35,598 nucleotides of DNA, from positions 1 through 35,598 of the forward strand of contig CAKZZH010000125.1 of NCBI GenBank assembly GCA_937885345.1, read 5' to 3'. Both the position numbers and the translations under genes were made by a program. The DNA is from an uncultured Lachnospiraceae bacterium. GTDB lineage: Bacteria; Bacillota; Clostridia; Lachnospirales; Lachnospiraceae. Of this stretch, positions 24,014 to 32,913 are shown piece after piece (the stretch's first letter is position 1; each line of letters starts with the position of its first letter). Below the pieces are notes generated by a model. That model worked only from the letters and a program-made list of their open reading frames with translations, searched no databases and was not told the DNA's origin.

Positions 24014-25339
24014 TTATTCTGTAAGGAAACCTTTGTAATCTCTCGTAACCATCTGAGACTCGATACCTCTTATAGTCTCAAGTACAACACCAACGATGAT
24101 GATGATGGATGTTCCGCCGAAGGAAACATTGGCATTGAACAATCCGGAGAAAATTACCGGGATAAGAGCTACTATTGTAAGTCCTATCGCTCCTATGAAA
24201 ATAATTCTGTTAAGAACTTTGGTCATGTAATCAGAGGTTGCTTTACCGGGTCTGATACCGGGAATAAAGCCTCCGCTCTTCTTCATATTTCCTGCAACTT
24301 CAACCGGATTAAAGGTTATTGATGTATAGAAATATGCGAAGAAAATGATAAGTGCAACATAAAGTATCACACCAACCGTGTAAATCATATTCTCTCTGTT
24401 GAACCAGTTGCCGGAAGAAAGAGCCAGAAGGATTTTACCTCCGAATGTGCTGTAATCAACAGTGAAGAATGCTGCGATCATAACAGGGATCTGCATGATC
24501 GACTGTGCAAAGATTACAGGGATAACTCCGGCCGTATTGACCTTGAGAGGAATATGTGTGGACTGGCCGCCATATGTCCTTCTTCCCTGAATCTTTCTCG
24601 AGTACTGCACCGGTATTCGTCTCTCCGCTTCGCAGAGAATGACCGTAAGCACTACGATTCCGATTATAACAACAGCGATCACGAGAATTGCTATTGTTGC
24701 ATCAAGTACTGACTGTCCCTTAATAAACGTTTCAAAAAGTGTTGCAAAATCCTCCGGTATACGGGATACGATGTTAATAACGAGAACTATTGAAATACCG
24801 TTACCCACACCTTTTTCCGTAATGGTCTCACCGATCCACATAAGAAGCGCTGAACCCGCTGTAAGAAGTGTTACCATAAGCACGTATTCAAGTATTTTCT
24901 GGAAAGTAGACATCGTGCTGATACCAACGATCAAGCCCTGGTTACCAAAGCTTACTACCATTGCGATACTCTCAACAAGTGAAAGTACGATGGTAACATA
25001 TCTCGTAATGGAAGCGATCTTCTTACGTCCATCCTCTCCGTCCTTCTGCATTTCCTCAAGCTTGGGAATTGCGATCGTCAGAAGCTGCATAATGATCGAT
25101 GCAGTGATGTACGGCGTAATGCTAAGTGCAAACACTGACATACTGAGGAACGAACCACCGGTAAATGCATCAACGAAGTTGAAGGCATCTGAACTGAACA
25201 CGCTGGAGAGATAATCGGTATCAACTCCCGGAATCGGTAAAATACTGCCAAAGCGTATTACCAGCAACATAAGAAACGTGAAGAGCAGTTTCTTTCTGAT
25301 ATCCTTAACCTTAAATGCGTTTACTAATGTTTTGAACAT
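24014..25339 (-). CDS. secY: Protein translocase subunit SecY
   Basis: SecY is the channel of the Sec export machine. The 441-residue protein has ten membrane helices. It shows LLVIRFGSILPIPGVD at the first helix, the plug region FNFVDAFTGGSFLSMSVFAL, RRIPVQYSRKIQGRR in the cytosolic loop and FNPVEVAGNMKKSGGFIPGIRPG. The start overlaps the rplO stop by one base (TAATG). Confidence 0.98.
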   Translation of the reverse strand: MFKTLVNAFKVKDIRKKLLFTFLMLLVIRFGSILPIPGVDTDYLSSVFSSDAFNFVDAFTGGSFLSMSVFALSITPYITASIIMQLLTIAIPKLEEMQKDGEDGRKKIASITRYVTIVLSLVESIAMVVSFGNQGLIVGISTMSTFQKILEYVLMVTLLTAGSALLMWIGETITEKGVGNGISIVLVINIVSRIPEDFATLFETFIKGQSVLDATIAILVIAVVIIGIVVLTVILCEAERRIPVQYSRKIQGRRTYGGQSTHIPLKVNTAGVIPVIFAQSIMQIPVMIAAFFTVDYSTFGGKILLALSSGNWFNRENMIYTVGVILYVALIIFFAYFYTSITFNPVEVAGNMKKSGGFIPGIRPGKATSDYMTKVLNRIIFIGAIGLTIVALIPVIFSGLFNANVSFGGTSIIIIVGVVLETIRGIESQMVTRDYKGFLTE

Positions 25340-25779
25340 TAAATCACCTCGCAGGTTCCACCAAGAGCTTCAATCTTCTCCTTTGCGGAAGCAGAAAAAG
25401 CGTTAGCTTTAACATTAAGCTTCTTGGTTAATTCTCCATATCCAAGGATCTTTACGCCATCACGGGGATTCTTAACGATACCTGACTCGATAAGCGACTC
25501 TATGGTAACGTCTGCGCCATCCTCAAATGTATTCAATACGTTAACGTTGATTGATACGATCTCAAGAGAATTTCTGTTGGTAAAACCTCTCTTAGGTAAT
25601 CTTCTATATAACGGCATCTGACCGCCTTCGAAACCGGGTCTCGGAGCTCCTGAACGAGCCTTCTGTCCCTTGTGTCCCTTACCGGCTGTCTTTCCGTTGC
25701 CTGAACCGTGTCCACGGCCTCTTCTGAAATTATCACTCTGAACTGAACCTGCAGCAGGCTTTAAGCTTGATAAGTCCAT
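25339..25779 (-). CDS. rplO: 50S ribosomal protein L15
   Basis: L15 is a late-assembly 23S rRNA binder. The 146-residue protein has an N-terminal Gly/Arg/Lys-rich extension (RRGRGHGSGNGKTAGKGHKG) and PRPGFEGGQMPLYRRLPKRGF. It is tightly joined to secY, with a one-base overlap. Confidence 0.97.
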   Translation of the reverse strand: MDLSSLKPAAGSVQSDNFRRGRGHGSGNGKTAGKGHKGQKARSGAPRPGFEGGQMPLYRRLPKRGFTNRNSLEIVSINVNVLNTFEDGADVTIESLIESGIVKNPRDGVKILGYGELTKKLNVKANAFSASAKEKIEALGGTCEVI

Positions 25780-25805
25780 CTTTTACACCTCCTTATTAAG
25801 TAATA

Positions 25806-25988
25806 TTATGCCTCTTCTACCTTAACCAAGTGCTTAACCTGATTGATCATGCCTCTTGTAGCAGCATTATCAGGAAGCTCAACGGTCTTGTGAAGCTTCT
25901 TAAGGCCAAGAGCCTCTACAGTCTTCACATGCTTAGGGATGGCACCTATTGTTGACTTAATGAGTGTTACTTTAATTGTATTTGCCAC
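25806..25988 (-). CDS. rpmD: 50S ribosomal protein L30
   Basis: The 60-residue protein has the usual L30 sequence: IKVTLIKSTIGAIPKHVKTV, then LGLKKLHKTVELPDNAATRG. It lies between rpsE and rplO in the spc order. Confidence 0.97.
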   Translation of the reverse strand: MANTIKVTLIKSTIGAIPKHVKTVEALGLKKLHKTVELPDNAATRGMINQVKHLVKVEEA

Positions 25989-26003
25989 TGTTTCATCCTC
26001 CTG

Positions 26004-26513
26004 TTACTTGTAGAGTTCTTCTACAGTCTTTCCACGAAGTTTGGCAACCTCTTCAGGTGTCTTGAGCTCTGAAAGGCCAGCAATTGTAGCAAGAACAACG
26101 TTCTGCTTATTGTTGGAACCAAGTGACTTTGTTCTGATGTTCTTGATTCCTGCCATCTCTATAACGCTACGCGCCGGACCTCCGGCGATAACACCGGTAC
26201 CATCTGGAGCCTTCTTAAGAAGTACTGTAGCGCTTCCGAATCTTCCGTAGTTATCATGAGGGATCGTGCCATTCTCGTCAACGGGAACAGTAACAAGCTT
26301 CTTCATAGCATCTTCCTTAGCCTTACGAATAGCCTCAGGGATCTCTACTGCCTTACCGATTCCTGCGCCGACACGTCCTTTTCCGTCTCCCACAACGATG
26401 AGTACGGAGAATCTCATATGACGTCCGCCCTTAACAACCTTTGTTACACGCTTTATGGATACTACCTTTTCATTAAATTCCGTATTCTCAGAATCAACAA
26501 ATGTACGATTCAT
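26004..26513 (-). CDS. rpsE: 30S ribosomal protein S5
   Basis: S5 helps with decoding accuracy and mRNA unwinding at the entry site. The 169-residue protein has the double-stranded RNA-binding-like N-domain (VVSIKRVTKVVKGGRHMRFS) and VVVGDGKGRVGAGIGKA, with the C-domain GVIAGGPARSVIEMAGI. Confidence 0.98.
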   Translation of the reverse strand: MNRTFVDSENTEFNEKVVSIKRVTKVVKGGRHMRFSVLIVVGDGKGRVGAGIGKAVEIPEAIRKAKEDAMKKLVTVPVDENGTIPHDNYGRFGSATVLLKKAPDGTGVIAGGPARSVIEMAGIKNIRTKSLGSNNKQNVVLATIAGLSELKTPEEVAKLRGKTVEELYK

Positions 26514-26529
26514 GCTATCTCCTTCCTGA

Positions 26530-26898
26530 CTAGAACTCGAGGCCGGCTTCTCTTGCCGCCTCTGCCAATGCTTTTACTTTACCCTGATAAATGAATCCGC
26601 CTCTGTCATAAACAACAGTCTTGATTCCGTTATCAAGTGCTCTCTTAGCGATTACTTTGCCAAGATAGCTTGCTGCATCAACATTGTTAGTCTTCTCTAT
26701 TTCTGCCTTAACTTCCTTCTCAAGAGTGGAAGCAGATACAAGAGTCTTGCCCTGTGTATCGTCGATTATCTGAGCATACATGTGATTGTTGCTTCTAAAT
26801 ACGGCAAGTCTGGGTCTTTCAGGTGTACCACTAAAACGATTACGTATTTTTCTGTGCTTGTTCTCACGAACCTTAGCTCTGGATTCTTTACTAACCAT
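26530..26898 (-). CDS. rplR: 50S ribosomal protein L18
   Basis: L18 binds 5S rRNA and places it on the large subunit. The 122-residue protein has RKIRNRFSGTPERPRLAVFR, SNNHMYAQIIDD and the ending DRGGFIYQGKVKALAEAARE. Confidence 0.98.
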   Translation of the reverse strand: MVSKESRAKVRENKHRKIRNRFSGTPERPRLAVFRSNNHMYAQIIDDTQGKTLVSASTLEKEVKAEIEKTNNVDAASYLGKVIAKRALDNGIKTVVYDRGGFIYQGKVKALAEAAREAGLEF

Positions 26899-26916
26899 TA
26901 TTGTTCACTCCTTTAC

Positions 26917-27462
26917 TTATTTCTTACCGGTCTTGCCGACTTTACGTCTGATAGTCTCATCAGCGTACTTGATACCCTTGCCCTTATAAGGCTCAGGTGC
27001 TCTTTTGGTTCTGATCTCGGCTGCATACTGGCCAACCTTCTCCTTGTCAATACCCTTAACAAGGATTGTGTTTGTGGCTGCATCAACCTCTGTTGTGATA
27101 CCCTCGGGATCTTCCATCTCAACGGGATGTGAGTATCCGAGAGAAAGTGTAAGCTTCTTACCCTGCTTTGCAGCTCTGTAACCTACACCGTTGACCTCAA
27201 GCTTCTTCTCAAAACCATCAGTAACACCGACTACCATGTTGTTAAGAAGTGATCTTGTAAGTCCGTGAAGGGACTTTGTCTTCTTCTGATCATCAGGTCT
27301 GGTAACAACAAGTTCTGCGCCCTCAACCTTGATCGTAAGCTCTGCGGGAAGAACTCTCTCAAGTGTTCCCTTAGGGCCCTTTACAGTCACCTTATTATTT
27401 TCTGCTATATCCACTGTAACTCCTGCAGGGATAGCGATAGGCATTTTTCCTATACGTGACAT
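26917..27462 (-). CDS. rplF: 50S ribosomal protein L6
   Basis: L6 lies near the sarcin-ricin loop and factor-binding site. The 181-residue protein starts SRIGKMPIAIPAGV and ends with the canonical KRAPEPYKGKGIKYADE and RRKVGKTGKK. An A/T-rich hairpin (CTTATTAT/ATAATAG) lies in the 80-nt gap to rpsH. Confidence 0.98.
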   Translation of the reverse strand: MSRIGKMPIAIPAGVTVDIAENNKVTVKGPKGTLERVLPAELTIKVEGAELVVTRPDDQKKTKSLHGLTRSLLNNMVVGVTDGFEKKLEVNGVGYRAAKQGKKLTLSLGYSHPVEMEDPEGITTEVDAATNTILVKGIDKEKVGQYAAEIRTKRAPEPYKGKGIKYADETIRRKVGKTGKK

Positions 27463-27542
27463 GCCTTTACCTCCTTAAAATATAAGTAAACCGACAGCTA
27501 TTATATTTTATAATAAGCCGCGCCTAAATGCTTTAAAATATC

Positions 27543-27938
27543 CTACCAGATATATGCGAGAACCTCGCCGCCTACATGGAGCTTTCTTGCTTCCTTGTCG
27601 GTAACAACGCCCTGGTTGGTAGAGATGATAGCGATTCCGAGTCCGCCGAGAACTCTGGGAAGCTCATCCTTGCCTGCATATACACGAAGACCCGGCTTAG
27701 AGATTCTCTTAAGGCCTGAAATGATCTTCTCATTCTTATTCTTGCCATACTTAAGTGTAATGTGAATATCCTTGAAGCCCTTGTTATCAACAAGCTCATA
27801 CTTCTCGATAAAGCCTTCCTTAACAAGAATATCTGCTATAGAAACCTTCATTTTGGATGAAGGAACATCAACCGTATCATGCTTGGATGTATTCGCATTA
27901 CGAATTCTGGTAAGCATATCTGCAATTGGATCTGTCAT
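27543..27938 (-). CDS. rpsH: 30S ribosomal protein S8
   Basis: S8 is a primary 16S rRNA binder. In E. coli it is also the feedback repressor of the spc operon. The 131-residue protein starts DPIADMLTRIRNAN and ends with GIAIISTNQGVVTDKEARK and GGEVLAYIW. Confidence 0.98.
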   Translation of the reverse strand: MTDPIADMLTRIRNANTSKHDTVDVPSSKMKVSIADILVKEGFIEKYELVDNKGFKDIHITLKYGKNKNEKIISGLKRISKPGLRVYAGKDELPRVLGGLGIAIISTNQGVVTDKEARKLHVGGEVLAYIW

Positions 27939-27964
27939 CTTCGATTATCCTCCTTATAACTTCT

Positions 27965-28150
27965 TTACCAGCTTGCCTTTTTAACACCGGGAATCTGACC
28001 CTTGTATGCCAACTCACGGAAGCAAATTCTGCAAATTCCATATTTCTTTATAACGGAATGCGGTCTTCCGCATATTTTACAACGTGTATAAGCTCTTGTA
28101 GAGAACTTAGGCTTACGCTGCTGCTTAACTTTCATTGAAGTCTTTGCCAT
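27965..28150 (-). CDS. rpsZ: 30S ribosomal protein S14, zinc type
   Basis: The 61-residue short form of S14 has the zinc ligands Cys24-x2-Cys27 and Cys40-x2-Cys43 (TRCKICGRPH and GICRICFREL). It is distinct from the ~100-residue zinc-free form made under zinc limitation in some Bacillota. Standard position between rplE and rpsH. Confidence 0.98.
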   Translation of the reverse strand: MAKTSMKVKQQRKPKFSTRAYTRCKICGRPHSVIKKYGICRICFRELAYKGQIPGVKKASW

Positions 28151-28169
28151 TGAATTCTACCTCCTATAA

Positions 28170-28709
28170 TTATTTCTTGAATGGCATGCCATATAATCTG
28201 AGTAATTCTCTTGCTTCTTCATCAGACTTAGCGGTGGTAACAATGATTACATCCATACCTCTTACCTTGTCGATTTTATCGTACTCGATCTCAGGGAAGA
28301 TGATCTGCTCTTTGATACCAAGTGCATAATTACCTCTTCCGTCGAACGAATCGGCGCTTACGCCTCTGAAGTCACGAACTCGGGGAAGTGCAAGGTTTAC
28401 AAGACGATCGAGGAACTCATACATCTTCTCGCCACGGAGTGTAACCTTACATCCGATAGGCATTCCCTCTCTGATCTTGAAGTTAGCGACCGAATTCTTA
28501 GCTCTTGTAAGTACAGCCTTCTGACCGGTAATGGTCTCAAGCTCGCCCTGGGCAACTTCAAGAATCTTTGAATTCTCCTTTGCCTCGCCAACACCCATGT
28601 TTATAACGATTTTATCAAGCTTGGGTGCTTCAAGCTTGTTCTTGTAACCAAACTTCTTTACTAAAGCATCCTGAATCTCATTATTGTATAAATCTTTGAG
28701 CCTGCTCAC
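28170..28709 (-). CDS. rplE: 50S ribosomal protein L5
   Basis: L5 binds 5S rRNA and touches P-site tRNA. The 179-residue protein has APKLDKIVINMGVGEA, the motif RAKNSVANFKIREGMPIG and the ending GMDVIIVTTAKSDEEARELL. Confidence 0.98.
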   Translation of the reverse strand: MSRLKDLYNNEIQDALVKKFGYKNKLEAPKLDKIVINMGVGEAKENSKILEVAQGELETITGQKAVLTRAKNSVANFKIREGMPIGCKVTLRGEKMYEFLDRLVNLALPRVRDFRGVSADSFDGRGNYALGIKEQIIFPEIEYDKIDKVRGMDVIIVTTAKSDEEARELLRLYGMPFKK

Positions 28710-28728
28710 AGTTACAGATCTCCTTTCC

Positions 28729-29034
28729 TTAGATTTCCTTACCGGTAGATTTAGCGATTCTTACTTTCTTGCCGTCCTCGCCAACCTTATAACCGATTCT
28801 TGTTGTTTTTCCTTCATGAACATACATAAGGTTGGAAATATCAATGGGAGCTTCCATATTGATGATTCCGCCGTTGGGGTTCTTAGCATTAGCCTTGGTA
28901 TGCTTTGATACCATGTTGATGCCCTCAACGATCGCCTTATTGTTCTTAGTATCGATAGAGGTAACCTTGCCCTCTTTGTCCTTATCTTTACCGGCGATAA
29001 CTCTTACGAGGTCGCCCTTCTTAATCTTTGACAC
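28729..29034 (-). CDS. rplX: 50S ribosomal protein L24
   Basis: L24 is an assembly initiator of the large subunit. The 101-residue protein opens with a KOW motif (IKKGDLVRVIAGKDKDKEGK) and has the GGIINMEAPIDISNLM stretch. Short spacing to rplN upstream (12 nt). Confidence 0.98.
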   Translation of the reverse strand: MSKIKKGDLVRVIAGKDKDKEGKVTSIDTKNNKAIVEGINMVSKHTKANAKNPNGGIINMEAPIDISNLMYVHEGKTTRIGYKVGEDGKKVRIAKSTGKEI

Positions 29035-29046
29035 GATTACACCTCC

Positions 29047-29415
29047 TTATAATACTTCAGGAGCAAGCGAAACAATTTTCATGAACTGTCTCTCTCTTAA
29101 CTCTCTTGCTACCGGTCCAAAGATACGTGTTCCTCTGGGTGTCTTATCGTCCTTGATGATAACTGCTGCGTTATCATCGAACTTGATGTATGAACCATCT
29201 TTACGATGAGAGCCCTTAACGGTACGTACCACAACCGCTTTAACAACATCGCCCTTTTTAACAACGCCACCTGGTGTTGCATCTTTAACGGTAGCAACTA
29301 TTATGTCGCCGATGTTGGCATATCTTCTTGTAGAACCGCCCATAACTCTGATGCAAAGGAGTTCCTTGGCACCTGTGTTATCAGCAACTCTAAGTCTAGT
29401 TTCCTGCTGAACCAT
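29047..29415 (-). CDS. rplN: 50S ribosomal protein L14
   Basis: L14 lies at the subunit interface. The 122-residue protein starts VQQETRLRVADNTGAKELLC and has GVVKKGDVVKAVVVRT and GTRIFGPVARELR. Confidence 0.98.
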   Translation of the reverse strand: MVQQETRLRVADNTGAKELLCIRVMGGSTRRYANIGDIIVATVKDATPGGVVKKGDVVKAVVVRTVKGSHRKDGSYIKFDDNAAVIIKDDKTPRGTRIFGPVARELRERQFMKIVSLAPEVL

Positions 29416-29443
29416 AAAGGTATTCCTCCTTCAAATAATCGAT

Positions 29444-29701
29444 TTACTCAGGTCTGCTAATAAGCTCGACGAATCTCCATCTCTTGTTCTTGGATAAAGG
29501 TCTTGTCTCCATAACCTTTACAACATCACCAACCTGGCATTCGTTGTTCTCATCATGTGCCTGCAATTTGTATGTTCTCTTAACGATCTTGTTGTACAGA
29601 GGATGCTTTACGTGGTCCTCAACTGCAACGACGATTGTTTTGTCCATCTTGTTGCTCACTACCTTACCGGTACGAGTTTTTCTTAAATTTCTTTCTTCCA
29701 T
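29444..29701 (-). CDS. rpsQ: 30S ribosomal protein S17
   Basis: S17 is an early small-subunit assembly protein with an OB fold. The 85-residue protein has TRTGKVVSNKMDKTIVVAVE, the KRTYKLQAHDENNECQVGD stretch and METRPLSKNKRWRFVE. Confidence 0.98.
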   Translation of the reverse strand: MEERNLRKTRTGKVVSNKMDKTIVVAVEDHVKHPLYNKIVKRTYKLQAHDENNECQVGDVVKVMETRPLSKNKRWRFVELISRPE

Positions 29702-29721
29702 CTAGATTCTCCTCCTTCCGG

Positions 29722-29931
29722 TTACTCGGCAGCTGCTTGCTTCTGTGCAATAACAGTCTGTATTCTTGCAATATTCTTACGAACATCCTTGATTCTGCTC
29801 GTATTATCGAGCTGGTTCGTTGCGTTCTGGAATCTCAAATTGAAAAGTTCCTTTTTAGCAGCTACTAATTCCTCATTAAGCTCAGCAGATGTCTTACTCT
29901 TTAAATCTTCTACATACTTATTAATTTTCAC
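29722..29931 (-). CDS. rpmC: 50S ribosomal protein L29
   Basis: L29 lies at the peptide exit and helps dock trigger factor and SRP. Two in-frame GTG codons are possible starts, 29940 and 29931. The Shine-Dalgarno AAGGCGG touches the first and stands 8 nt from the second, so 29931 is preferred (69 residues, starting MKINKYVEDL). Either way the gene overlaps the rplP end, so translation is coupled. Confidence 0.96.
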   Translation of the reverse strand: MKINKYVEDLKSKTSAELNEELVAAKKELFNLRFQNATNQLDNTSRIKDVRKNIARIQTVIAQKQAAAE

Positions 29932-30358
29932 TGTTGTCACCGCCTTCTAAATCAGCCTTGGAAGCGATTTTACACTTGAGGGGAAGCTTGTGCATTGCGA
30001 GACGAAGTGCCTCCTTAGCAACCTCTTCCGGAACTCCTGCAATCTCAAACATAACACGACCAGGCTTAACTACTGCTACCCAGTACTCTACCGCACCTTT
30101 TCCTTTACCCATTCTGACACCGAGGGGCTTATGGGTATAAGGCTTATCGGGGAATACTTTGATCCATACTTTACCGCCACGCTTAATGTAACGTGTCATG
30201 GCAACTCTGGCTGCCTCAATCTGTCTTGATGTGATCCACTTGGGTTCAAGGGCTACGAGACCATAATCACCATAGTTGATCTTATTGCCTCTTGTAGCTT
30301 TACCGGCCATAGAACCACGGAACTGTTTACGATGTTTTACTCTCTTAGGTAATAACAT
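29921..30358 (-). CDS. rplP: 50S ribosomal protein L16
   Basis: L16 shapes the A-site of the large subunit. The 145-residue protein starts LLPKRVKHRKQFRGSMAGKA and has GVRMGKGKGAVEYWVAVVKP. Its start codon shares one base with the rpsC stop (TAATG), and its end overlaps rpmC. Confidence 0.98.
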   Translation of the reverse strand: MLLPKRVKHRKQFRGSMAGKATRGNKINYGDYGLVALEPKWITSRQIEAARVAMTRYIKRGGKVWIKVFPDKPYTHKPLGVRMGKGKGAVEYWVAVVKPGRVMFEIAGVPEEVAKEALRLAMHKLPLKCKIASKADLEGGDNSEN

Positions 30359-31023
30359 TACTGCTCGCTCCCTTCCTTAGTATCGTTATTCTTGGTAGGA
30401 AGGACCTCACCCTTGTAGATCCAAACCTTAACTCCGACCTTACCGTATGTGGTGTCTGCCTCAGCAAAACCATAATCGATATCGGCACGAAGTGTCTGAA
30501 GAGGAATAGTTCCCTCACTGTAAAATTCAGTACGAGCTATATCGGCACCGCCAAGTCTTCCTGAAACGGAAGTCTTGATACCCTTAACGCCTGACTTCAT
30601 CGTTCTTGACATGCAAGACTTCATAGCTCTTCTGAATGAAATACGGTTCTCAAGCTGCTGAGCGATGTTCTCTGCTGTAAGCTGAGCGTCGCTGTCGGGT
30701 TTCTTGATCTCCTTAATGTCAATATTAACCTTCTTGCTGGTAAGCTTCTGAACATCGTTACGAAGAACCTCGATATCTGCTCCACCCTTACCGATGATGA
30801 TACCGGGCTTTGCGGTATAAACCAAAATCTTAACTCTGTCAGATGCTCTCTCTATCTCTATCTTTGAGATACCGGCCTTAGCAAGTCTCTTCTTAAGAAA
30901 CTTTCTGATGTTGTAATCTTCAACAAGGTTATCTGAAAACTCTGCATCGTCAGCATACCACTTTGAGTCCCAGTCCTTGATAACACCGACTCTCAAGCCA
31001 TGAGGATTAACTTTCTGTCCCAT
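30358..31023 (-). CDS. rpsC: 30S ribosomal protein S3
   Basis: S3 lines the mRNA entry tunnel and has helicase activity with S4 and S5. The 221-residue protein starts GQKVNPHGLRVGVIKDWDSK and has a KH domain with IIGKGGADIEVL, then the C-domain GRLGGADIARTEFYSEG. Confidence 0.98.
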   Translation of the reverse strand: MGQKVNPHGLRVGVIKDWDSKWYADDAEFSDNLVEDYNIRKFLKKRLAKAGISKIEIERASDRVKILVYTAKPGIIIGKGGADIEVLRNDVQKLTSKKVNIDIKEIKKPDSDAQLTAENIAQQLENRISFRRAMKSCMSRTMKSGVKGIKTSVSGRLGGADIARTEFYSEGTIPLQTLRADIDYGFAEADTTYGKVGVKVWIYKGEVLPTKNNDTKEGSEQ

Positions 31024-31038
31024 TCGTGTTCTCCTTCC

Positions 31039-31425
31039 TTATCTCTCATCGAGCACTACGGTAATGTGGCTCATTCTCTTCTCGATTCTGTAAGCTCTAC
31101 CCTGTGCTCTCGGCTGAACTCTCTTCATGATAGGTCCCTGATTAGCATAGCACTCAGCTACATACAGGTTCTCAGCCTTCATATTATTGTTGTTTTCAGC
31201 ATTTGCGATTGCTGATTCAAGTAATTTCTTAATTACTGAAGATGCGTATCTGGGGCTGTAAGTAACAACAGCGAGTGCTGTCGTAACGTCCTTACCACGG
31301 ATAGCGTCAAGTACGAAACATGCCTTCTGAACAGGAACTCTTGCGTAAGATATCTTAGCAGAGGGTCTTGTGTCCTTATTGGCGTTTCTTTCTCTTTTAA
31401 TCTGTGATCTGTTTCCCTTAGCCAT
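31039..31425 (-). CDS. rplV: 50S ribosomal protein L22
   Basis: L22 has a long beta-hairpin that lines the peptide exit tunnel and is a site of macrolide resistance. The 128-residue protein carries an N-terminal basic extension of about 18 residues (KGNRSQIKRERNANKD) before ISYARVPVQKA. The hairpin is visible as GPIMKRVQPRAQGRAYRI. Confidence 0.98.
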   Translation of the reverse strand: MAKGNRSQIKRERNANKDTRPSAKISYARVPVQKACFVLDAIRGKDVTTALAVVTYSPRYASSVIKKLLESAIANAENNNNMKAENLYVAECYANQGPIMKRVQPRAQGRAYRIEKRMSHITVVLDER

Positions 31426-31451
31426 GGATTAAACCTCCTATCTAAAATATC

Positions 31452-31727
31452 CTAGCGAGACTTCTTCTCGTCTTTGCCATGTCCTCTGAATGTTCTTGTG
31501 GCAACAAACTCACCGAGCTTGTGTCCGACCATATCCTCTGTAACATATACAGGGACATGCTTTCTGCCATCATGAACAGCTATTGTATGTCCAACCATTG
31601 TAGGAAAGATTGTGGATCTGCGTGACCAGGTCTTAATTACTTCTTTCTTACCTGAAGCGTTCATTGCATCCACTTTCTTGAGTAAGCTTTCATCTGCAAA
31701 TGGTCCTTTTTTTAATGAACGAGCCAT
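31452..31727 (-). CDS. rpsS: 30S ribosomal protein S19
   Basis: S19 sits with S13 in the head of the small subunit. The 91-residue protein has ARSLKKGPFADESLLKKVD, TWSRRSTIFPTMVGHTIAVH and the ending EFVATRTFRGHGKDEK. Confidence 0.98.
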   Translation of the reverse strand: MARSLKKGPFADESLLKKVDAMNASGKKEVIKTWSRRSTIFPTMVGHTIAVHDGRKHVPVYVTEDMVGHKLGEFVATRTFRGHGKDEKKSR

Positions 31728-31742
31728 CGATCATACCTCCTA

Positions 31743-32588
31743 TTATTTGATGCCCCTACCGTCTCTTCTTCTGACGATAAGTTTGTTAGAAGCCTTATGG
31801 TGCTTTCTGGTCTTAAGACCAAGAGCCGGTTTACCCCAAGGGGTAACAGGTCCCGGACGACCAACAGGTGCTCTACCTTCACCACCACCATGAGGATGGT
31901 CGTTAGGGTTCATAACCGAACCACGAACTGTGGGGCGGATACCCATATGTCTCTTACGTCCTGCCTTACCAAGATTGATAAGGTTGTGATCTCCGTTGCC
32001 GACCGTACCGATCGTTGCACGGCAGATGATAGGAACAAGTCTCATCTCGCCTGAAGGAAGACGAAGTGTAGCATACTTACCTTCCTTAGCCATAAGCTGA
32101 GCAGAAACGCCTGCTGTACGAACAAGCTGAGCGCCCTTGCCGGGATAAAGCTCGATGTTATGGATGCTTGTACCTACAGGAATGTTCTCAAGGGGAAGGC
32201 AGTTACCAACTGCGATCTCTGCACTGGGGCCGTTCATAACGGTCATACCGTCTGTAAGTCCCTGAGGAGCAAGTATATATGCCTTCTCGCCGTCTGCATA
32301 GCAGATAAGAGCGATATTTGCCGTTCTGTTGGGATCATACTCGATTCCAACAACCTTAGCAGGAATTCCATCCTTGCCATTTCTCTTAAAATCAATAATT
32401 CTATATTTCTGTCTGTTTCCGCCACCATGGTGTCTGACAGTTATCTTACCCTGATTGTTACGTCCTGCCGTCTTCTTCTTGGTGTCAAGGAGTGACTTCT
32501 CGGGAGTTGTCTTGGTAATCTCTGAAAAGTCAGAACCGGTCATATTTCTTCTGGACGGTGTATATGGGTTATATGTCTTGATTCCCAT
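31743..32588 (-). CDS. rplB: 50S ribosomal protein L2
   Basis: L2 is needed for subunit joining and peptidyl transfer. The 281-residue protein has NNQGKITVRHHGGGNRQKYR and the conserved SVMNPNDHPHGGGEGRAPVG, including the His of the peptidyl-transferase region, with the basic tail after ALGLKTRK. Confidence 0.98.
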   Translation of the reverse strand: MGIKTYNPYTPSRRNMTGSDFSEITKTTPEKSLLDTKKKTAGRNNQGKITVRHHGGGNRQKYRIIDFKRNGKDGIPAKVVGIEYDPNRTANIALICYADGEKAYILAPQGLTDGMTVMNGPSAEIAVGNCLPLENIPVGTSIHNIELYPGKGAQLVRTAGVSAQLMAKEGKYATLRLPSGEMRLVPIICRATIGTVGNGDHNLINLGKAGRKRHMGIRPTVRGSVMNPNDHPHGGGEGRAPVGRPGPVTPWGKPALGLKTRKHHKASNKLIVRRRDGRGIK

Positions 32589-32613
32589 TTATGTATCTCC
32601 TTTCGAATCTGTT

Positions 32614-32913
32614 TTACAGGCCTGAGAAGATTTCAATCTCAGCGCTGTCCTCAGTGAGCTGTACGATTGCTTTCTTCTTAGCTGCAGTCTTGCCGTATGT
32701 TGCGCCTCTTCTCTTGGTCTTGCCTTCAAGGTTCATTGTGTTAACCTTGGCAACCTTGGTTCCTGCGAACATTTTCTCAACTGCTTCCTTGATCTGAGTC
32801 TTGTTGGCATCAGTGTGCACAAGGAATGTGTACTTCTTCTCACTCATATCCTGCATACTCTTCTCGGTAATTACAGGCTTAAGGATTACATCATAATACT
32901 GTACGTTAGCCAT
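32614..32913 (-). CDS. rplW: 50S ribosomal protein L23
   Basis: L23 is the main docking site for trigger factor and SRP at the exit tunnel. The 99-residue protein has YYDVILKPVITEKSMQDMSE, VEKMFAGTKVAKVNT and RRGATYGKTAAKKKAIV. Its start shares one base with the rplD stop. Confidence 0.98.
   Translation of the reverse strand: MANVQYYDVILKPVITEKSMQDMSEKKYTFLVHTDANKTQIKEAVEKMFAGTKVAKVNTMNLEGKTKRRGATYGKTAAKKKAIVQLTEDSAEIEIFSGL

Noticed and set aside
23330..24322. 330-codon plus-strand frame across adk and secY
   Set aside because: It is antisense to two essential genes with full motifs; its Cys/Asn/Ser-rich product has no domain pattern.
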